Below are positions 8,755-17,204 of a DNA stretch of 64,000 nucleotides, in pieces. Source of the DNA: Sphingopyxis panaciterrulae (GTDB lineage: Bacteria; Pseudomonadota; Alphaproteobacteria; Sphingomonadales; Sphingomonadaceae); the NCBI RefSeq assembly GCF_014199295.1, contig NZ_JACIJH010000004.1, positions 181,845 to 245,844 on the forward strand, written 5' to 3'. A model generated the notes under the pieces. That model worked only from the letters and a program-made list of their open reading frames with translations. It searched no databases and was not told where the DNA came from. The position numbers and the translations under genes were made by a program. How positions within the stretch are numbered: position 1 is the stretch's first letter; each line of letters starts with the position of its first letter.

Positions 8755-11135
8755 CGCCGCTCTCCCCCGACCCGGCGGCGCAGCGCATCGAGCAGCGCCT
8801 GACGATCGTAGCGATAGATGGTGTCGTCGTCGGCACCCGCCGCGGCGACCGAGGCGCGCAGCCGGATCACCGGCGCGTCGCCGCCCAGATTCGCGCAGGC
8901 GTCGCCGTCATCCGACAGGCAGAGCAGCACGTCAGGCGCCTCGTCCCCGGACTCCTTGTCCGACGCGACGCGATAGCCGGCGTCGCGCAGGATCGGCGCC
9001 AGGAAATTCTCGCCCCAGCCGTCGGCATCGTCGGCCAGCCGGCAGAGCGGCCGGCGCGGCCCGGCACCGGCGGCGCGCGTCGTCTCATATTGCTCCATCA
9101 GCCAGAAGGGATCGATCAGTTCGACCGGGTCGCCGCCGATCAGCGCAACGCCCGCGATCAGGCCCGGCGCCGCCGCGGGCTGCATCGCGTCGGGCATCCG
9201 CACGATGTCGATCACCGCCTCGATCGGATAGCAGAGCACCGACCGCCCGTCGTGCAGGCGGAGCAGCTTTACCGTACCGTGTCCCTCGGGCAGCGCGGCG
9301 GCGTGAACCGGGAAGATAGCGTCGCCGATCTGGGCCTGGATCGCGCCCGCGCTCTCGAACAGCGCCAGCGCCGGCACCTCCTCGACGCGCTCGATCACCG
9401 ACAGGCGGACGCCGCGCACGCGCTCGCTGGCATCGCGGAACAACAAGAGCTGCGTCGCGCCGCGCGCACTTGCCTCGGTCTCGGCCGCTTCCTCGCGGTT
9501 CCGTCCGGCCTCCGACGCATCGACCCCGGCGGCCGCCAGCAGCCCCTGGACGTCGAGCAACAGCACCGGACGCCCGCTGTCGGGCAGCGTCGTGCCCGCA
9601 TAAAGCCCCGTCGTCATGATCAGCGGCGCGGCGGGCTTGATGACCAGTTCCTCATGGTCGTGGATCGCGGCGACACTCAACGCATAGCTTTGTCCCTGCC
9701 CCGGCCGCACGATCACCACCGCGCGGTCGTCGGTATCGTCGTCGGCATCGACCGCGCGACCGAGGATGGTTTCCAGCCGCAGCAGGGGAAATTGCTCGCC
9801 GCGCACCGTGACCAGTTCGCCGCCGCCGACGCGGTCGACGCGCGCGCTATCGCTGCTTTCGAGCAGGATTTCGCGTACCGCGCCCCTGGGAATCGCGAAA
9901 TATTGCCCTGCCGCGCGCACCATCAGACCCGATATGATCGTCAGCGTCATCGGTACGCGCAGGATGATGGTCAGCCCGCGCCCCTCCTCGTTGCGTAGCT
10001 CGACCACGCCGCCGATCTTCTCGATGTTCGATTTGACGATATCCATGCCGACGCCGCGGCCGGAGATGGAGGTGACCTTCGCCGCGGTCGAAAAGCCCGG
10101 GCGGAAGATCAGTTCCAGCCGCTCGCGCGGGGTCAGTCCCCGCGCCTCGGTGGCGGTGACGACCTGCGCCGCGACCGCCTTGGCGACCAGCGCGTCGGGC
10201 GACAGGCCGCGGCCGTCGTCGCGTACGACGATCTCGATCTGATTGCCCGACTGGCGCGCCGACACCGACAGGTTCGCCGTCACGCCCTTGCCCGCCGCGA
10301 CGCGCTGATCGAGCGGCTCGATGCCATGATCGACGGCGTTGCGGACGATGTGGATCAACGGATCGCGGATATTCTCCATCATCTCGCGATCCAGCTCGAC
10401 CTCGCCGCCGCTGGTGCTGAACGCGATCTTCTTGCCCAGATCCTGCGCCAGATCGCGCACGATGCGCGGCAACGGCGCGAACAGCTTGTCGATGCGCTGC
10501 ATCCGCATTTGGCTGACCGACTGGCGCATCGCGGCGATCGAATCGGACAGACGGTCGAAGGCGGCGATCGTTGACGGATCGGCGCCCGCCTCGCGCAGCA
10601 TCCGCGCGAATTCATTGCGCGCGAGGACGATGTCGGTGACCCCCGTCATCATGCTGTCTAGCAGCGGCAGCGGCACGCGGATCGACCGCCAAGCCTGCAA
10701 TTCGGCCGCCAGATCGTCCTCGCGGCGCAGCCGGATCTCGGCCGGCTCTGGCGCCGCCGGTTCTTCGCTCACGAAGGCGAGCGCGTCGATCACGTCGGCA
10801 TCGTCGCCCGCCGGCTCGACCCCGCCGTTGCCGAGCGCGTCGCAGAGCAGGCTCAACCGATCGACGATGCCCAGGATAGCAGTGACCAGCGCCGCATTGG
10901 CGGGCCGGTTGCCGCGCCGTACCTGGTCGAGCGCATCCTCGGCCGCGTGCGACAGCGCGGTGACGCGCGGCAGCGACAGGAATCCCGAGCTGCCCTTGAT
11001 CGTGTGAACGAAGCGAAAGATCGCGTCGAGCCGCTCGCGGTCGCCGGGGTCCGCCTCCCACGCGACGATGGCGCCCCCCGCCTCGGCAAGGATTTCCGCC
11101 GTCTCGGCGAGAAAGTCGTTCAGCAGATCATCCAT
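8751..11135 (-). CDS. cheA: Chemotaxis histidine kinase CheA with extra C-terminal CheW-like and degenerate receiver-like regions
   Basis: CheA autophosphorylates in response to receptor state and phosphorylates CheY and CheB. Domain order over 794 residues: an N-terminal Hpt domain with phospho-accepting His44 in FVHTIKGSSG; a linker with no obvious P2 domain; a dimerisation helix pair; the HATPase domain with HIVRNAVDHGIEPLD (N box) and GRGVGMDIV (G box); and a CheW-like domain. It then continues with a second CheW-like segment and about 100 residues resembling a receiver domain in which the usual phosphoacceptor Asp is replaced (APDVLLCLSDDG). I start at the ATG giving MDDLLNDF, not the in-frame upstream codons, because that is the family N-terminus. 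Confidence 0.92.
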   Translation of the reverse strand: MDDLLNDFLAETAEILAEAGGAIVAWEADPGDRERLDAIFRFVHTIKGSSGFLSLPRVTALSHAAEDALDQVRRGNRPANAALVTAILGIVDRLSLLCDALGNGGVEPAGDDADVIDALAFVSEEPAAPEPAEIRLRREDDLAAELQAWRSIRVPLPLLDSMMTGVTDIVLARNEFARMLREAGADPSTIAAFDRLSDSIAAMRQSVSQMRMQRIDKLFAPLPRIVRDLAQDLGKKIAFSTSGGEVELDREMMENIRDPLIHIVRNAVDHGIEPLDQRVAAGKGVTANLSVSARQSGNQIEIVVRDDGRGLSPDALVAKAVAAQVVTATEARGLTPRERLELIFRPGFSTAAKVTSISGRGVGMDIVKSNIEKIGGVVELRNEEGRGLTIILRVPMTLTIISGLMVRAAGQYFAIPRGAVREILLESSDSARVDRVGGGELVTVRGEQFPLLRLETILGRAVDADDDTDDRAVVIVRPGQGQSYALSVAAIHDHEELVIKPAAPLIMTTGLYAGTTLPDSGRPVLLLDVQGLLAAAGVDASEAGRNREEAAETEASARGATQLLLFRDASERVRGVRLSVIERVEEVPALALFESAGAIQAQIGDAIFPVHAAALPEGHGTVKLLRLHDGRSVLCYPIEAVIDIVRMPDAMQPAAAPGLIAGVALIGGDPVELIDPFWLMEQYETTRAAGAGPRRPLCRLADDADGWGENFLAPILRDAGYRVASDKESGDEAPDVLLCLSDDGDACANLGGDAPVIRLRASVAAAGADDDTIYRYDRQALLDALRRRVGGERR

Positions 11136-11198
11136 CGCGGTAACCGGTGCGCCCCAAAATCGAAGCGCGACCATGCCCGACAATGGTTAAGGGAGACT

Positions 11199-11843
11199 TT
11201 ACCCGCCGCCCTTCAGCACCGCACCGACGAGCAGCGAGGTCGGCGTCTCGCGCGCCAGCATGACCTGCCCGCCGTTCTGCGCCGCGACCGCCTGCACCAG
11301 CACCGCGGGCGCGGTGCGCGACGTCATGGCGGCGCTGGCCTCGCCATCCTTCAGAATGCGCTCGACGTCGGCGTCGACCAGGATGCGCTCGGCTTCGGCG
11401 TGAAGCGCGATTTCGATCCCCTCGCCCTGCCGCTCGCAGCCGATGTCGAGCCGTCCGCCGCGTACCAGCGCGTCGACCAGGATCAGCGCGAGGTTCAGGA
11501 TGATCTTGACCGCCGGCTTGGGCAGCGGCTCGTCGCCGATCATCCAGTTCAGCGTAATCGGCCGGTCGGCCATGATCCCCTCGATCGCCGCCTTGGCCTC
11601 GCCCGGCGGCACCGCCTCGCCGAAGCCGCCCGCCGACCCGAAGGCGAGGCGGAAGAATTTCAGCTTCGCCGCCGAGGTCCGCGCGCTCTGTTCGAGCAGG
11701 TCGATGCACCGCGCGCGCATCTCCGGGTCCTTCTCGTCGGCGAGCAGTTCCAACCCGTTGGCGAACGCCCCCACCGGACTCAGCAGGTCGTGGCACAGGC
11801 GCGAGGCCAGCATGGAGGCGAAATCGACGCGATCGTCGGTCAT
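11199..11843 (-). CDS. chpT: Histidine phosphotransferase ChpT
   Basis: ChpT relays phosphate from the hybrid kinase CckA to CtrA and CpdR in the alphaproteobacterial cell-cycle phosphorelay. The 214-residue protein has the diagnostic DHp-like helix MLASRLCHDLLSPVGAFANG with the phosphorylated histidine at position 18, then a degenerate ATPase-like C-terminal domain (ILNLALILVDALVRGG). It does not carry a functional HATPase box. It lies 63 nt upstream of cheA on the same strand, which puts the cell-cycle phosphotransferase beside the chemotaxis operon. The divergent neighbour is rluD. Confidence 0.9.
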   Translation of the reverse strand: MTDDRVDFASMLASRLCHDLLSPVGAFANGLELLADEKDPEMRARCIDLLEQSARTSAAKLKFFRLAFGSAGGFGEAVPPGEAKAAIEGIMADRPITLNWMIGDEPLPKPAVKIILNLALILVDALVRGGRLDIGCERQGEGIEIALHAEAERILVDADVERILKDGEASAAMTSRTAPAVLVQAVAAQNGGQVMLARETPTSLLVGAVLKGGG

Positions 11844-11970
11844 GGATGAATGGGCTCCCCAGCGCAGGTTCCGGACGTTTCCGGCTTGTCCGGTCCCTAG
11901 GGCAAGCGCGCCCCCGAGAGCAAGGGCGAACCCCCTTGAATTTCCGCGCCCCAAAACCACATCTTCCCCG

Positions 11971-12927
11971 ATGCAGGGGGACGAGGATATCTTGACCGTG
12001 ACGCTGGGTGTCGGCGCGGCCGGGCTGCGGCTCGACCGGGCGCTCGCCGAAGCGCTCCCCAACCTCTCGCGCGAACGACTGAAGACGCTGATCAAGGGCG
12101 GCCGCGTCGCCGACGAACGCGGCGCGGTGCTCTGGGACCCGTCGGCGAAGGCCGCGGTACCCGCGACGCTGGCGGTCCGCCTTCCCGCCCCAGCCCCGGC
12201 GCATAACGTCGCGCAGGACCTGAGTCTCGTCATCGCCTATGAGGACGAGCATCTGATCGTCGTCGACAAACCCGCGGGCATGGTCGTCCACCCCGCCGCG
12301 GGCAATGCCGACGGCACGCTCGTCAACGCACTGCTCCACCATTGCGCGGGCCAGCTTTCGGGCATCGGCGGCGTCGCCCGCCCCGGCATCGTCCACCGCA
12401 TCGACAAGGACACCAGCGGCCTGATCGTCGCTGCCAAGCACGACAAGGCGCACGAAGGCCTTGCCAAACAATTCGCCGCGCACAGCATCGACCGCCGCTA
12501 TCTGGCGCTCGCGACCGGGCGTCCGATACCCGCGAACGGCACCGTCGACGCGGCGCTCGGCCGCTCGCCGACCAACCGCAAGAAGATGGCGGTCGTCACA
12601 GCGGGCCGCGGCAAGCATGCGATCACCCATTACCGTACGATCGAGCCGTTGAACGGCGCCACGCTCGTCGAATGCCGCCTCGAAACCGGCCGTACCCATC
12701 AGGTGCGCGTCCATATGGCGCATATCGGCCACCCGCTCGTCGGCGACCCGGTCTATGGCCGCGCCAGAAAGCCGCTGTCGGACCTGCTCAAGGCCAGGAA
12801 CTTCGCCCGTCAGGCATTGCACGCGGCCCATTTGGGTTTTATTCATCCGGTCACCGGTACGAAGATCGCGCTCGACAGCGAAATCCCCCCCGATATGCGG
12901 GAACTGATCGATGAATTGCGCGTTTAA
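11971..12927 (+). CDS. rluD: 23S rRNA pseudouridine synthase, RluD family
   Basis: This RluA-type pseudouridine synthase modifies helix 69 of 23S rRNA if orthologous to RluD (U1911/1915/1917 in E. coli numbering). The 318 residues have an N-terminal S4 RNA-binding domain (LRLDRALAEALPNLSRERLK), then LIVVDKPAGMVVHPAAGN and the catalytic aspartate in PGIVHRIDKDTSGLIV, then the RTHQVRVHMAHIGHPLVGD motif. The ATG at 11971 is chosen because it gives the family N-terminus; upstream in-frame sequence reads through chpT antisense. Confidence 0.93.
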   Translation: MQGDEDILTVTLGVGAAGLRLDRALAEALPNLSRERLKTLIKGGRVADERGAVLWDPSAKAAVPATLAVRLPAPAPAHNVAQDLSLVIAYEDEHLIVVDKPAGMVVHPAAGNADGTLVNALLHHCAGQLSGIGGVARPGIVHRIDKDTSGLIVAAKHDKAHEGLAKQFAAHSIDRRYLALATGRPIPANGTVDAALGRSPTNRKKMAVVTAGRGKHAITHYRTIEPLNGATLVECRLETGRTHQVRVHMAHIGHPLVGDPVYGRARKPLSDLLKARNFARQALHAAHLGFIHPVTGTKIALDSEIPPDMRELIDELRV

Positions 12928-13008
12928 GTTTCGAATGAAAATCTATCTCGACCGCCGGATGCAACCGCGGCATATTTCTCCTCTGGATATTTAGGGAAGA
13001 CGCTTTTC

Positions 13009-13911
13009 ATGGCTGACAAAAGCAATGTTCCGGCCACGGTGCCCGCACTCGGCGGAGAGGCGAGCCTGAACCGCTACCTGGCCGAAATCCGCAAATTTCC
13101 GCTGCTGACGCCCGAGCAGGAATATATGCTCGCCAAGCGCTTTCAGGAGCATGGCGATAATGAGGCGGCGGCGCAGCTCGTCACCTCGCACCTCCGCCTC
13201 GTCGCCAAGATCGCGATGGGCTATCGCGGCTACGGCCTGCCGGTCAGCGAGCTGATCAGCGAGGGCAATATCGGCCTGATGCAGGGCGTGAAGAAGTTCG
13301 ACCCCGAGCGCGGCTTTCGCCTTGCCACCTATGCGATGTGGTGGATTCGCGCCTCGATCCAGGAATTCATCCTGCGCTCGTGGAGCCTCGTCAAAATGGG
13401 CACCACCGCGGCGCAGAAGAAGCTGTTCTTCAACCTCCGCCGGATGAAGAACAACCTCGAAGCGTTCGAGGATGGCGACCTATCCCCTGAAAATGTCGCC
13501 AAGATCGCGACCGACCTCGGCGTCACCGAGGATGAGGTGGTCAGCATGAACCGCCGCATGGCGATGGGCGGCGACACGTCGCTCAACGTGCCGATGGGCG
13601 AGGATGGCGACAGCCAGTGGCAGGACCTGCTCGGCGACGAGGAACCGCTGCAGGACGAGCGCGTCGCCGAGGCCGAGGAACGCAGCGTGCGCCACGACCT
13701 GCTCAACGAGGCGCTCGAAACGCTGAACGAGCGCGAGCGCCATATTCTGACCGAACGCCGCCTGACCGACGACCCCAAGACGCTCGAGGATTTGAGCCAG
13801 GTCTATGACGTCAGCCGCGAACGCGTCCGCCAGATCGAGGTCCGCGCCTTCGAGAAACTTCAGAAGGCGATGCTCAAGCTGGCCGGCGAACGCCGCCTGA
13901 TCGGCGCCTGA
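13009..13911 (+). CDS. rpoH: RNA polymerase heat-shock sigma factor RpoH (sigma-32)
   Basis: RpoH directs RNA polymerase to heat-shock promoters. The 300 residues contain region 1.2 (LNRYLAEIRKFPLLTPEQEY), region 2 (TSHLRLVAKIAMGYRGYGLP, ISEGNIGLMQGVKKFDPERG, YAMWWIRASIQEFILRSWSLVK), the RpoH-box region that follows (TTAAQKKLFFNLRR), and region 4 (LTDDPKTLEDLSQVYDVSRE, then RVRQIEVRAFEKLQKAM). The length is normal. The start has AGGGA 11 nt upstream. I could not recognise a clear sigma-32 or ECF promoter in the 81-nt upstream gap. Confidence 0.96.
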   Translation: MADKSNVPATVPALGGEASLNRYLAEIRKFPLLTPEQEYMLAKRFQEHGDNEAAAQLVTSHLRLVAKIAMGYRGYGLPVSELISEGNIGLMQGVKKFDPERGFRLATYAMWWIRASIQEFILRSWSLVKMGTTAAQKKLFFNLRRMKNNLEAFEDGDLSPENVAKIATDLGVTEDEVVSMNRRMAMGGDTSLNVPMGEDGDSQWQDLLGDEEPLQDERVAEAEERSVRHDLLNEALETLNERERHILTERRLTDDPKTLEDLSQVYDVSRERVRQIEVRAFEKLQKAMLKLAGERRLIGA

Positions 13912-13915
13912 CCGG

Positions 13916-14713
13916 TCAGAAACGCCGGACGTAGCCCGCGTAGAGCTGAACGTCCGGGCTGGCACGGTTGAGCCCGGCATTGACGCCGATGTCCCATTGG
14001 CTGTCGGCTCCGGGCTGCCATCCCAGCGACACGCCCGCCAGCGCCGCGGTCGCATGACCCGCCGGATCGCGGTCGCGCGTCAGCGACAGTTCGACCGCCG
14101 CCGATACATCGTCCGACAGGTCGAACCCCAGCCCGGCGACCGACCCATAGGCCAGATGGCGTCCGTCGCCGTCAGCATCGACCGCCGCGTCGACATGCGG
14201 CGAGAGCCCGAGCGACAGCGCTCCAAGCTCGAAACTGACCGGTACGATCAGCCCCGCGCCCCAGTCGCCCGCGCCGACACCATCGCCGCCCAACGGCAGC
14301 GTCGCATAAGGCATGATCGCCAGCGAGAAGCCCGACCCGTCGGGGCTGCGCAGATTTTGCCGCAGCGCCAGCGTGACGTCGCCGGTCCGCGTCCGCCCCG
14401 TCCGATCGCCCGTCGCCCGGTCCCGCTCGCGGACATGGCCCAGCATCGTCCAGCCGACCTGCACCTCGAGCGAGGGCGTCAGTCCCGCGCGCAGCAGCGT
14501 ATCGCCGAAGGCCCAGCTATCGGTGCGGCTGTCCGCATTGTCGTCGAGCGTCCAGTCGGCGACCCCGACCTCCAGCACGACGGCCCCGACATCAACGGTG
14601 CAGGCCGGCGTACCGAGCCCTGGCCGGTCGGGGCAAAGCGCACGCCCCTCTTCCGCCAGCGCGGGGGTCGCGGCCGCCAGTGCGGCGACCAGCATGATCG
14701 ATCGAAGCGGCAT
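13916..14713 (-). CDS. Exported outer-membrane beta-barrel-type protein (transporter-like)
   Basis: A 265-residue protein has a clean signal peptide (MPLRSIMLVAALAAATPALA then E). The mature part alternates short polar loops with amphipathic strands rich in Gly, Ala, Leu and Asp: DTLLRAGLTPSLEVQVGW, GDVTLALRQNL, FSLAIMPYATLPLGG. It ends in an aromatic, YAGYVRRF, the usual C-terminal signature of outer-membrane barrels. It resembles the MetA-pathway phenol-degradation/outer-membrane transporter-like family (PF13557), but the substrate is unknown. It is convergent with rpoH (4 nt apart). Confidence 0.7.
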   Translation of the reverse strand: MPLRSIMLVAALAAATPALAEEGRALCPDRPGLGTPACTVDVGAVVLEVGVADWTLDDNADSRTDSWAFGDTLLRAGLTPSLEVQVGWTMLGHVRERDRATGDRTGRTRTGDVTLALRQNLRSPDGSGFSLAIMPYATLPLGGDGVGAGDWGAGLIVPVSFELGALSLGLSPHVDAAVDADGDGRHLAYGSVAGLGFDLSDDVSAAVELSLTRDRDPAGHATAALAGVSLGWQPGADSQWDIGVNAGLNRASPDVQLYAGYVRRF

Positions 14714-14811
14714 CCGTCCTCCCTTGCCTGCACTCCCCGCTTCTTGTCGAGCAATGCGCCCTGCCGATCAAGCCCGCTTGCCTCGCCGCGGCAAGCGGCT
14801 AGTTTGCGCGC

Positions 14812-15519
14812 ATGGCAACCAAATCGCGCGCGACCAAGCGCAGGCTCCCCTGGTATCTGCGGCCCTTCAAATGGCTGCTCTGGTTCATCCTGATCAGCAT
14901 CGCCTGGGTGCTGGTCTACGCCGTCGTGCCGCCCCCGGTGACCTTCACCATGCTCGCCGACAGCAGCGGCATCATCAAGGACTGGACCGGTCTTTCGGAC
15001 ATCGACCGCAACATGGTGCGCGCGGTCATCGCGGCCGAGGACGGCAAGTTCTGCAACCATGACGGCTTCGACCGCGCGGCGATCGAAGATGCGATCGAGC
15101 GCAATGCGAAGGGCAGGAAGCTGCGCGGCGGCTCGACCATCAGCCAGCAGACCGCGAAGAATGTCTTCCTGTGGCAGGGCAGCGGCTGGACCCGCTATGT
15201 CCGCAAGGTGCCCGAGGTGTGGTTCACCTTCCTGATCGAGACGATCTGGGGAAAGCGCCGGATCATGGAGGTCTATCTGAACGTCGCCGAGACCGGCATC
15301 GGTACCTATGGCGTCGAGGCGGGCGCGCAACGCTATTTCCGGCACGGCGCCGCCAGGCTCACCCCCTCCGAAGCCGCGCGCATCGCCGCGATCCTGCCGC
15401 TGCCCAAGAAGCGCGAGGCGATCAGCCCCTCGGGTTTCACCCGCCGCTACGGCAACACGATCCGCGCCCGGATCGGGGTAGTCGGGCGCGACGGGCTGGA
15501 CGCCTGCGTTTATCGGTGA
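14812..15519 (+). CDS. mtgA: Monofunctional biosynthetic peptidoglycan transglycosylase
   Basis: This GT51 enzyme polymerises lipid II into glycan strands at the inner membrane. The 235 residues start with a basic stretch and one transmembrane helix (WLLWFILISIAWVLVYAVV), then the GT51 domain. The catalytic glutamate is Glu76 in AVIAAEDGKFCNHDGFD. It also has RGGSTISQQTAKNVFLW, KRRIMEVYLNVAETG and FRHGAARLTPSEAARIA. No transpeptidase domain follows, so it is monofunctional. It is divergent from the outer-membrane protein gene. Confidence 0.95.
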   Translation: MATKSRATKRRLPWYLRPFKWLLWFILISIAWVLVYAVVPPPVTFTMLADSSGIIKDWTGLSDIDRNMVRAVIAAEDGKFCNHDGFDRAAIEDAIERNAKGRKLRGGSTISQQTAKNVFLWQGSGWTRYVRKVPEVWFTFLIETIWGKRRIMEVYLNVAETGIGTYGVEAGAQRYFRHGAARLTPSEAARIAAILPLPKKREAISPSGFTRRYGNTIRARIGVVGRDGLDACVYR

Positions 15520-15532
15520 CGCTGGTTGTCCG

Positions 15533-15680
15533 CTTGGAGTGGAAAGCTGCCATACCCCCATCTTCGTCATTCCCGCGAAGGCGGGAATCCAGTGTAGGGT
15601 CAGCCGACGCACGCTCGGGATTCCCGCCTTCGCGGGAATGACAAGGTTATAAAGCGCCGATCGTCGTATAACGGTCGGAA
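15533..15680. repeat. Palindromic intergenic repeat, family B, copy 1 (full length)
   Basis: The mtgA-J-protein gap holds two copies of the short palindrome TTCCCGCGAAGGCGGGAA, at about 15570-15588 and inverted at 15620-15638, flanked by GGAAAGCTGCCATACCCC on the left and GACAAGGTTATAAAGCGCC then GATCGTCG on the right. The same flanks recur at 38616-38712, where the centre is deleted. It is a conserved interspersed element about 150 nt long, not a gene. The outer limits are set by identity between the two copies. Confidence 0.75.
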
Positions 15681-15689
15681 AGCAACCCC

Positions 15690-16256
15690 CTACGCCGGCT
15701 TCCAGCTCTTCCGTTCTTCCGCCTGCTTCAGCACCTCGAACGCCGCCTGCCCCGCCGCGAAGCGTTTTGCCGCCTCGGCATCGCCCGGTTTCACGTCGGG
15801 ATGGCACTCCTTGGCCAGTCCGCGCCACGCCTTCTTCGCCGCCTCGAAATCGGCGTCGGGTTCCAGATCGAGAACCTCCAGCGCGCGCATCTCGTCGGCG
15901 CTGCGGCTGCCGTCGCCCGCTCCGCCCCAGCCATAATGCTGCGCACGGGCATAGCTGCGCGCGCCACGGGCTTCCTCGGCGGCACGGTCGGCCGCCTCCT
16001 CGGCGCTGAGCCCCGCGAAATAGTCCCAGCCGCGATTATATTCGGCGGCGTGCGTTTCGCAGAAATACCAGCGTTCGGGGCTGTTCGGCGACTTGGGCGC
16101 GGGACAGTTGCCGGGCTCGCTGCATCCGTGCCGGTCGCACAGCCGCACCTGCTGCGCCTCGCGCCCCTGCCCATAGGCGCGCCAGCGGGGAAATCCCCAG
16201 TCATCGGATCTCTTGGCGCGGCTCATCCGGCCCATGTAGCGATTGCGCCTCGCCAT
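15690..16256 (-). CDS. J-domain protein with N-terminal Cys/His cluster
   Basis: The 188-residue protein is a DnaJ-type co-chaperone with its J domain at the C-terminus. The J domain (about residues 122-186) has EVLDLEPDADFEAAKKAWRG and the HPD tripeptide in KECHPDVKPGDAEAAKRF, which triggers Hsp70 ATP hydrolysis. The N-terminal half has LCDRHGC, PGNCPAP and YFCETHAAEYN, a pattern of Cys and His that could bind zinc, and a conserved FPRWRAYG at its start. The partner Hsp70 and clients are unknown. I start at the ATG giving MARRNRYMGR because it matches the expected short leader before FPRW; the ribosome-binding site is weak. Confidence 0.75.
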   Translation of the reverse strand: MARRNRYMGRMSRAKRSDDWGFPRWRAYGQGREAQQVRLCDRHGCSEPGNCPAPKSPNSPERWYFCETHAAEYNRGWDYFAGLSAEEAADRAAEEARGARSYARAQHYGWGGAGDGSRSADEMRALEVLDLEPDADFEAAKKAWRGLAKECHPDVKPGDAEAAKRFAAGQAAFEVLKQAEERKSWKPA

Positions 16257-16358
16257 GGCTAGGCGCGAAGCCGAAAAGCTAGGACTGATCGACATTCGGA
16301 GGATGGCGAGCCGAAAATGGTGAATTTGCGGGCTGTCAGAGCTGAGTGTCGATCCGCC

Positions 16359-17144
16359 CTAGTCCTTGGCGGTGTATCCGAACGCCTTCTGCGCCAGCTT
16401 CACCACCGCCGGATCGCGGTCGGGCGGGGTCATCGGCACCGCGGCCTCCAGCGCCTCGGCGACATGGGTCAGCGCGGCGATGCGCGCCGCCTTCTTGTTG
16501 TTGCCGTCGATCACCTTCCACGGCGCCCAGCGCGTGTCGGTCTGCACGAACATCTCGTGCATAGCGGCGAGATAATCCTTGCGCTTGGCCCGGTTACGAT
16601 AATCCTCGGCCCCGGTCTTCCAGCGTTTCCACGGATCGTCGAGCCGGTCGGCGAAGCGTTCGTCCTGCTCCGCCTGGGTGATGTGGACGAACAGCTTGAC
16701 CAGATTGGTTCCGCTGCCGGTCAGTTGCGCCTCGAACTCGTTGATCTCGTCATAACCCTTGCGCCATTCGGCCTCGCTCGCGAAACCCTCGACGCGCTCG
16801 ACCAGCACCCGGCCGTACCAGCTCCGGTCGAAGATCGAGATCTCGCGGTTGCCAGGCAGCCGCTTCCAGAAGCGCCAGAGGAAATGGCGCGCCTTTTCCT
16901 CGTCGCTCGGGGCGCCGATCGGCCACACCTCGAAATAGCGCGGGTCGAGCTGCGCGGTCAGCCGCTGGATGATGCCACCCTTGCCCGCCGCATCCCAGCC
17001 TTCGAACATGAGGACGCTGCGCTGGCCGTGGGTGATATGCGCCGCCTGGATGCGCTCGAGCCGCTCCTGGAGTGCGACCAGATCATCGCCATATTGGCCG
17101 TCATATTTGGCGCCGTCTTCATAATCGGCGAGTTCGATGGTCAT
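16359..17144 (-). CDS. Polyphosphate kinase 2 family protein (PPK2)
   Basis: PPK2 enzymes transfer phosphate between polyphosphate and nucleotides, usually phosphorylating NDPs or NMPs from polyphosphate. The 261 residues carry the Walker A EGWDAAGKGG (48-57), a lid-region pattern DPRYFEVWPIGAPSDEEKA and the Walker B region SIFDRSWYGRVLVERVEGF, with RAKRKDYLAAMHEM further on. One P-loop domain is present. The class (I, II or III) cannot be set confidently by eye. The ATG at 17144 has AAGGGGA 7 nt upstream, unlike the in-frame codon further up. Confidence 0.88.
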   Translation of the reverse strand: MTIELADYEDGAKYDGQYGDDLVALQERLERIQAAHITHGQRSVLMFEGWDAAGKGGIIQRLTAQLDPRYFEVWPIGAPSDEEKARHFLWRFWKRLPGNREISIFDRSWYGRVLVERVEGFASEAEWRKGYDEINEFEAQLTGSGTNLVKLFVHITQAEQDERFADRLDDPWKRWKTGAEDYRNRAKRKDYLAAMHEMFVQTDTRWAPWKVIDGNNKKAARIAALTHVAEALEAAVPMTPPDRDPAVVKLAQKAFGYTAKD

Positions 17145-17204
17145 CGCGTCGTCCCCTTGAAATCCCGCCGCTGCTACCACAGCGAAGGCTGCGAGGCGAC
17201 GCGG

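Noticed and set aside
12928..13008. A heat-shock or ECF promoter upstream of rpoH
   Set aside because: I could not find convincing -35/-10 pairs for either type in this gap.
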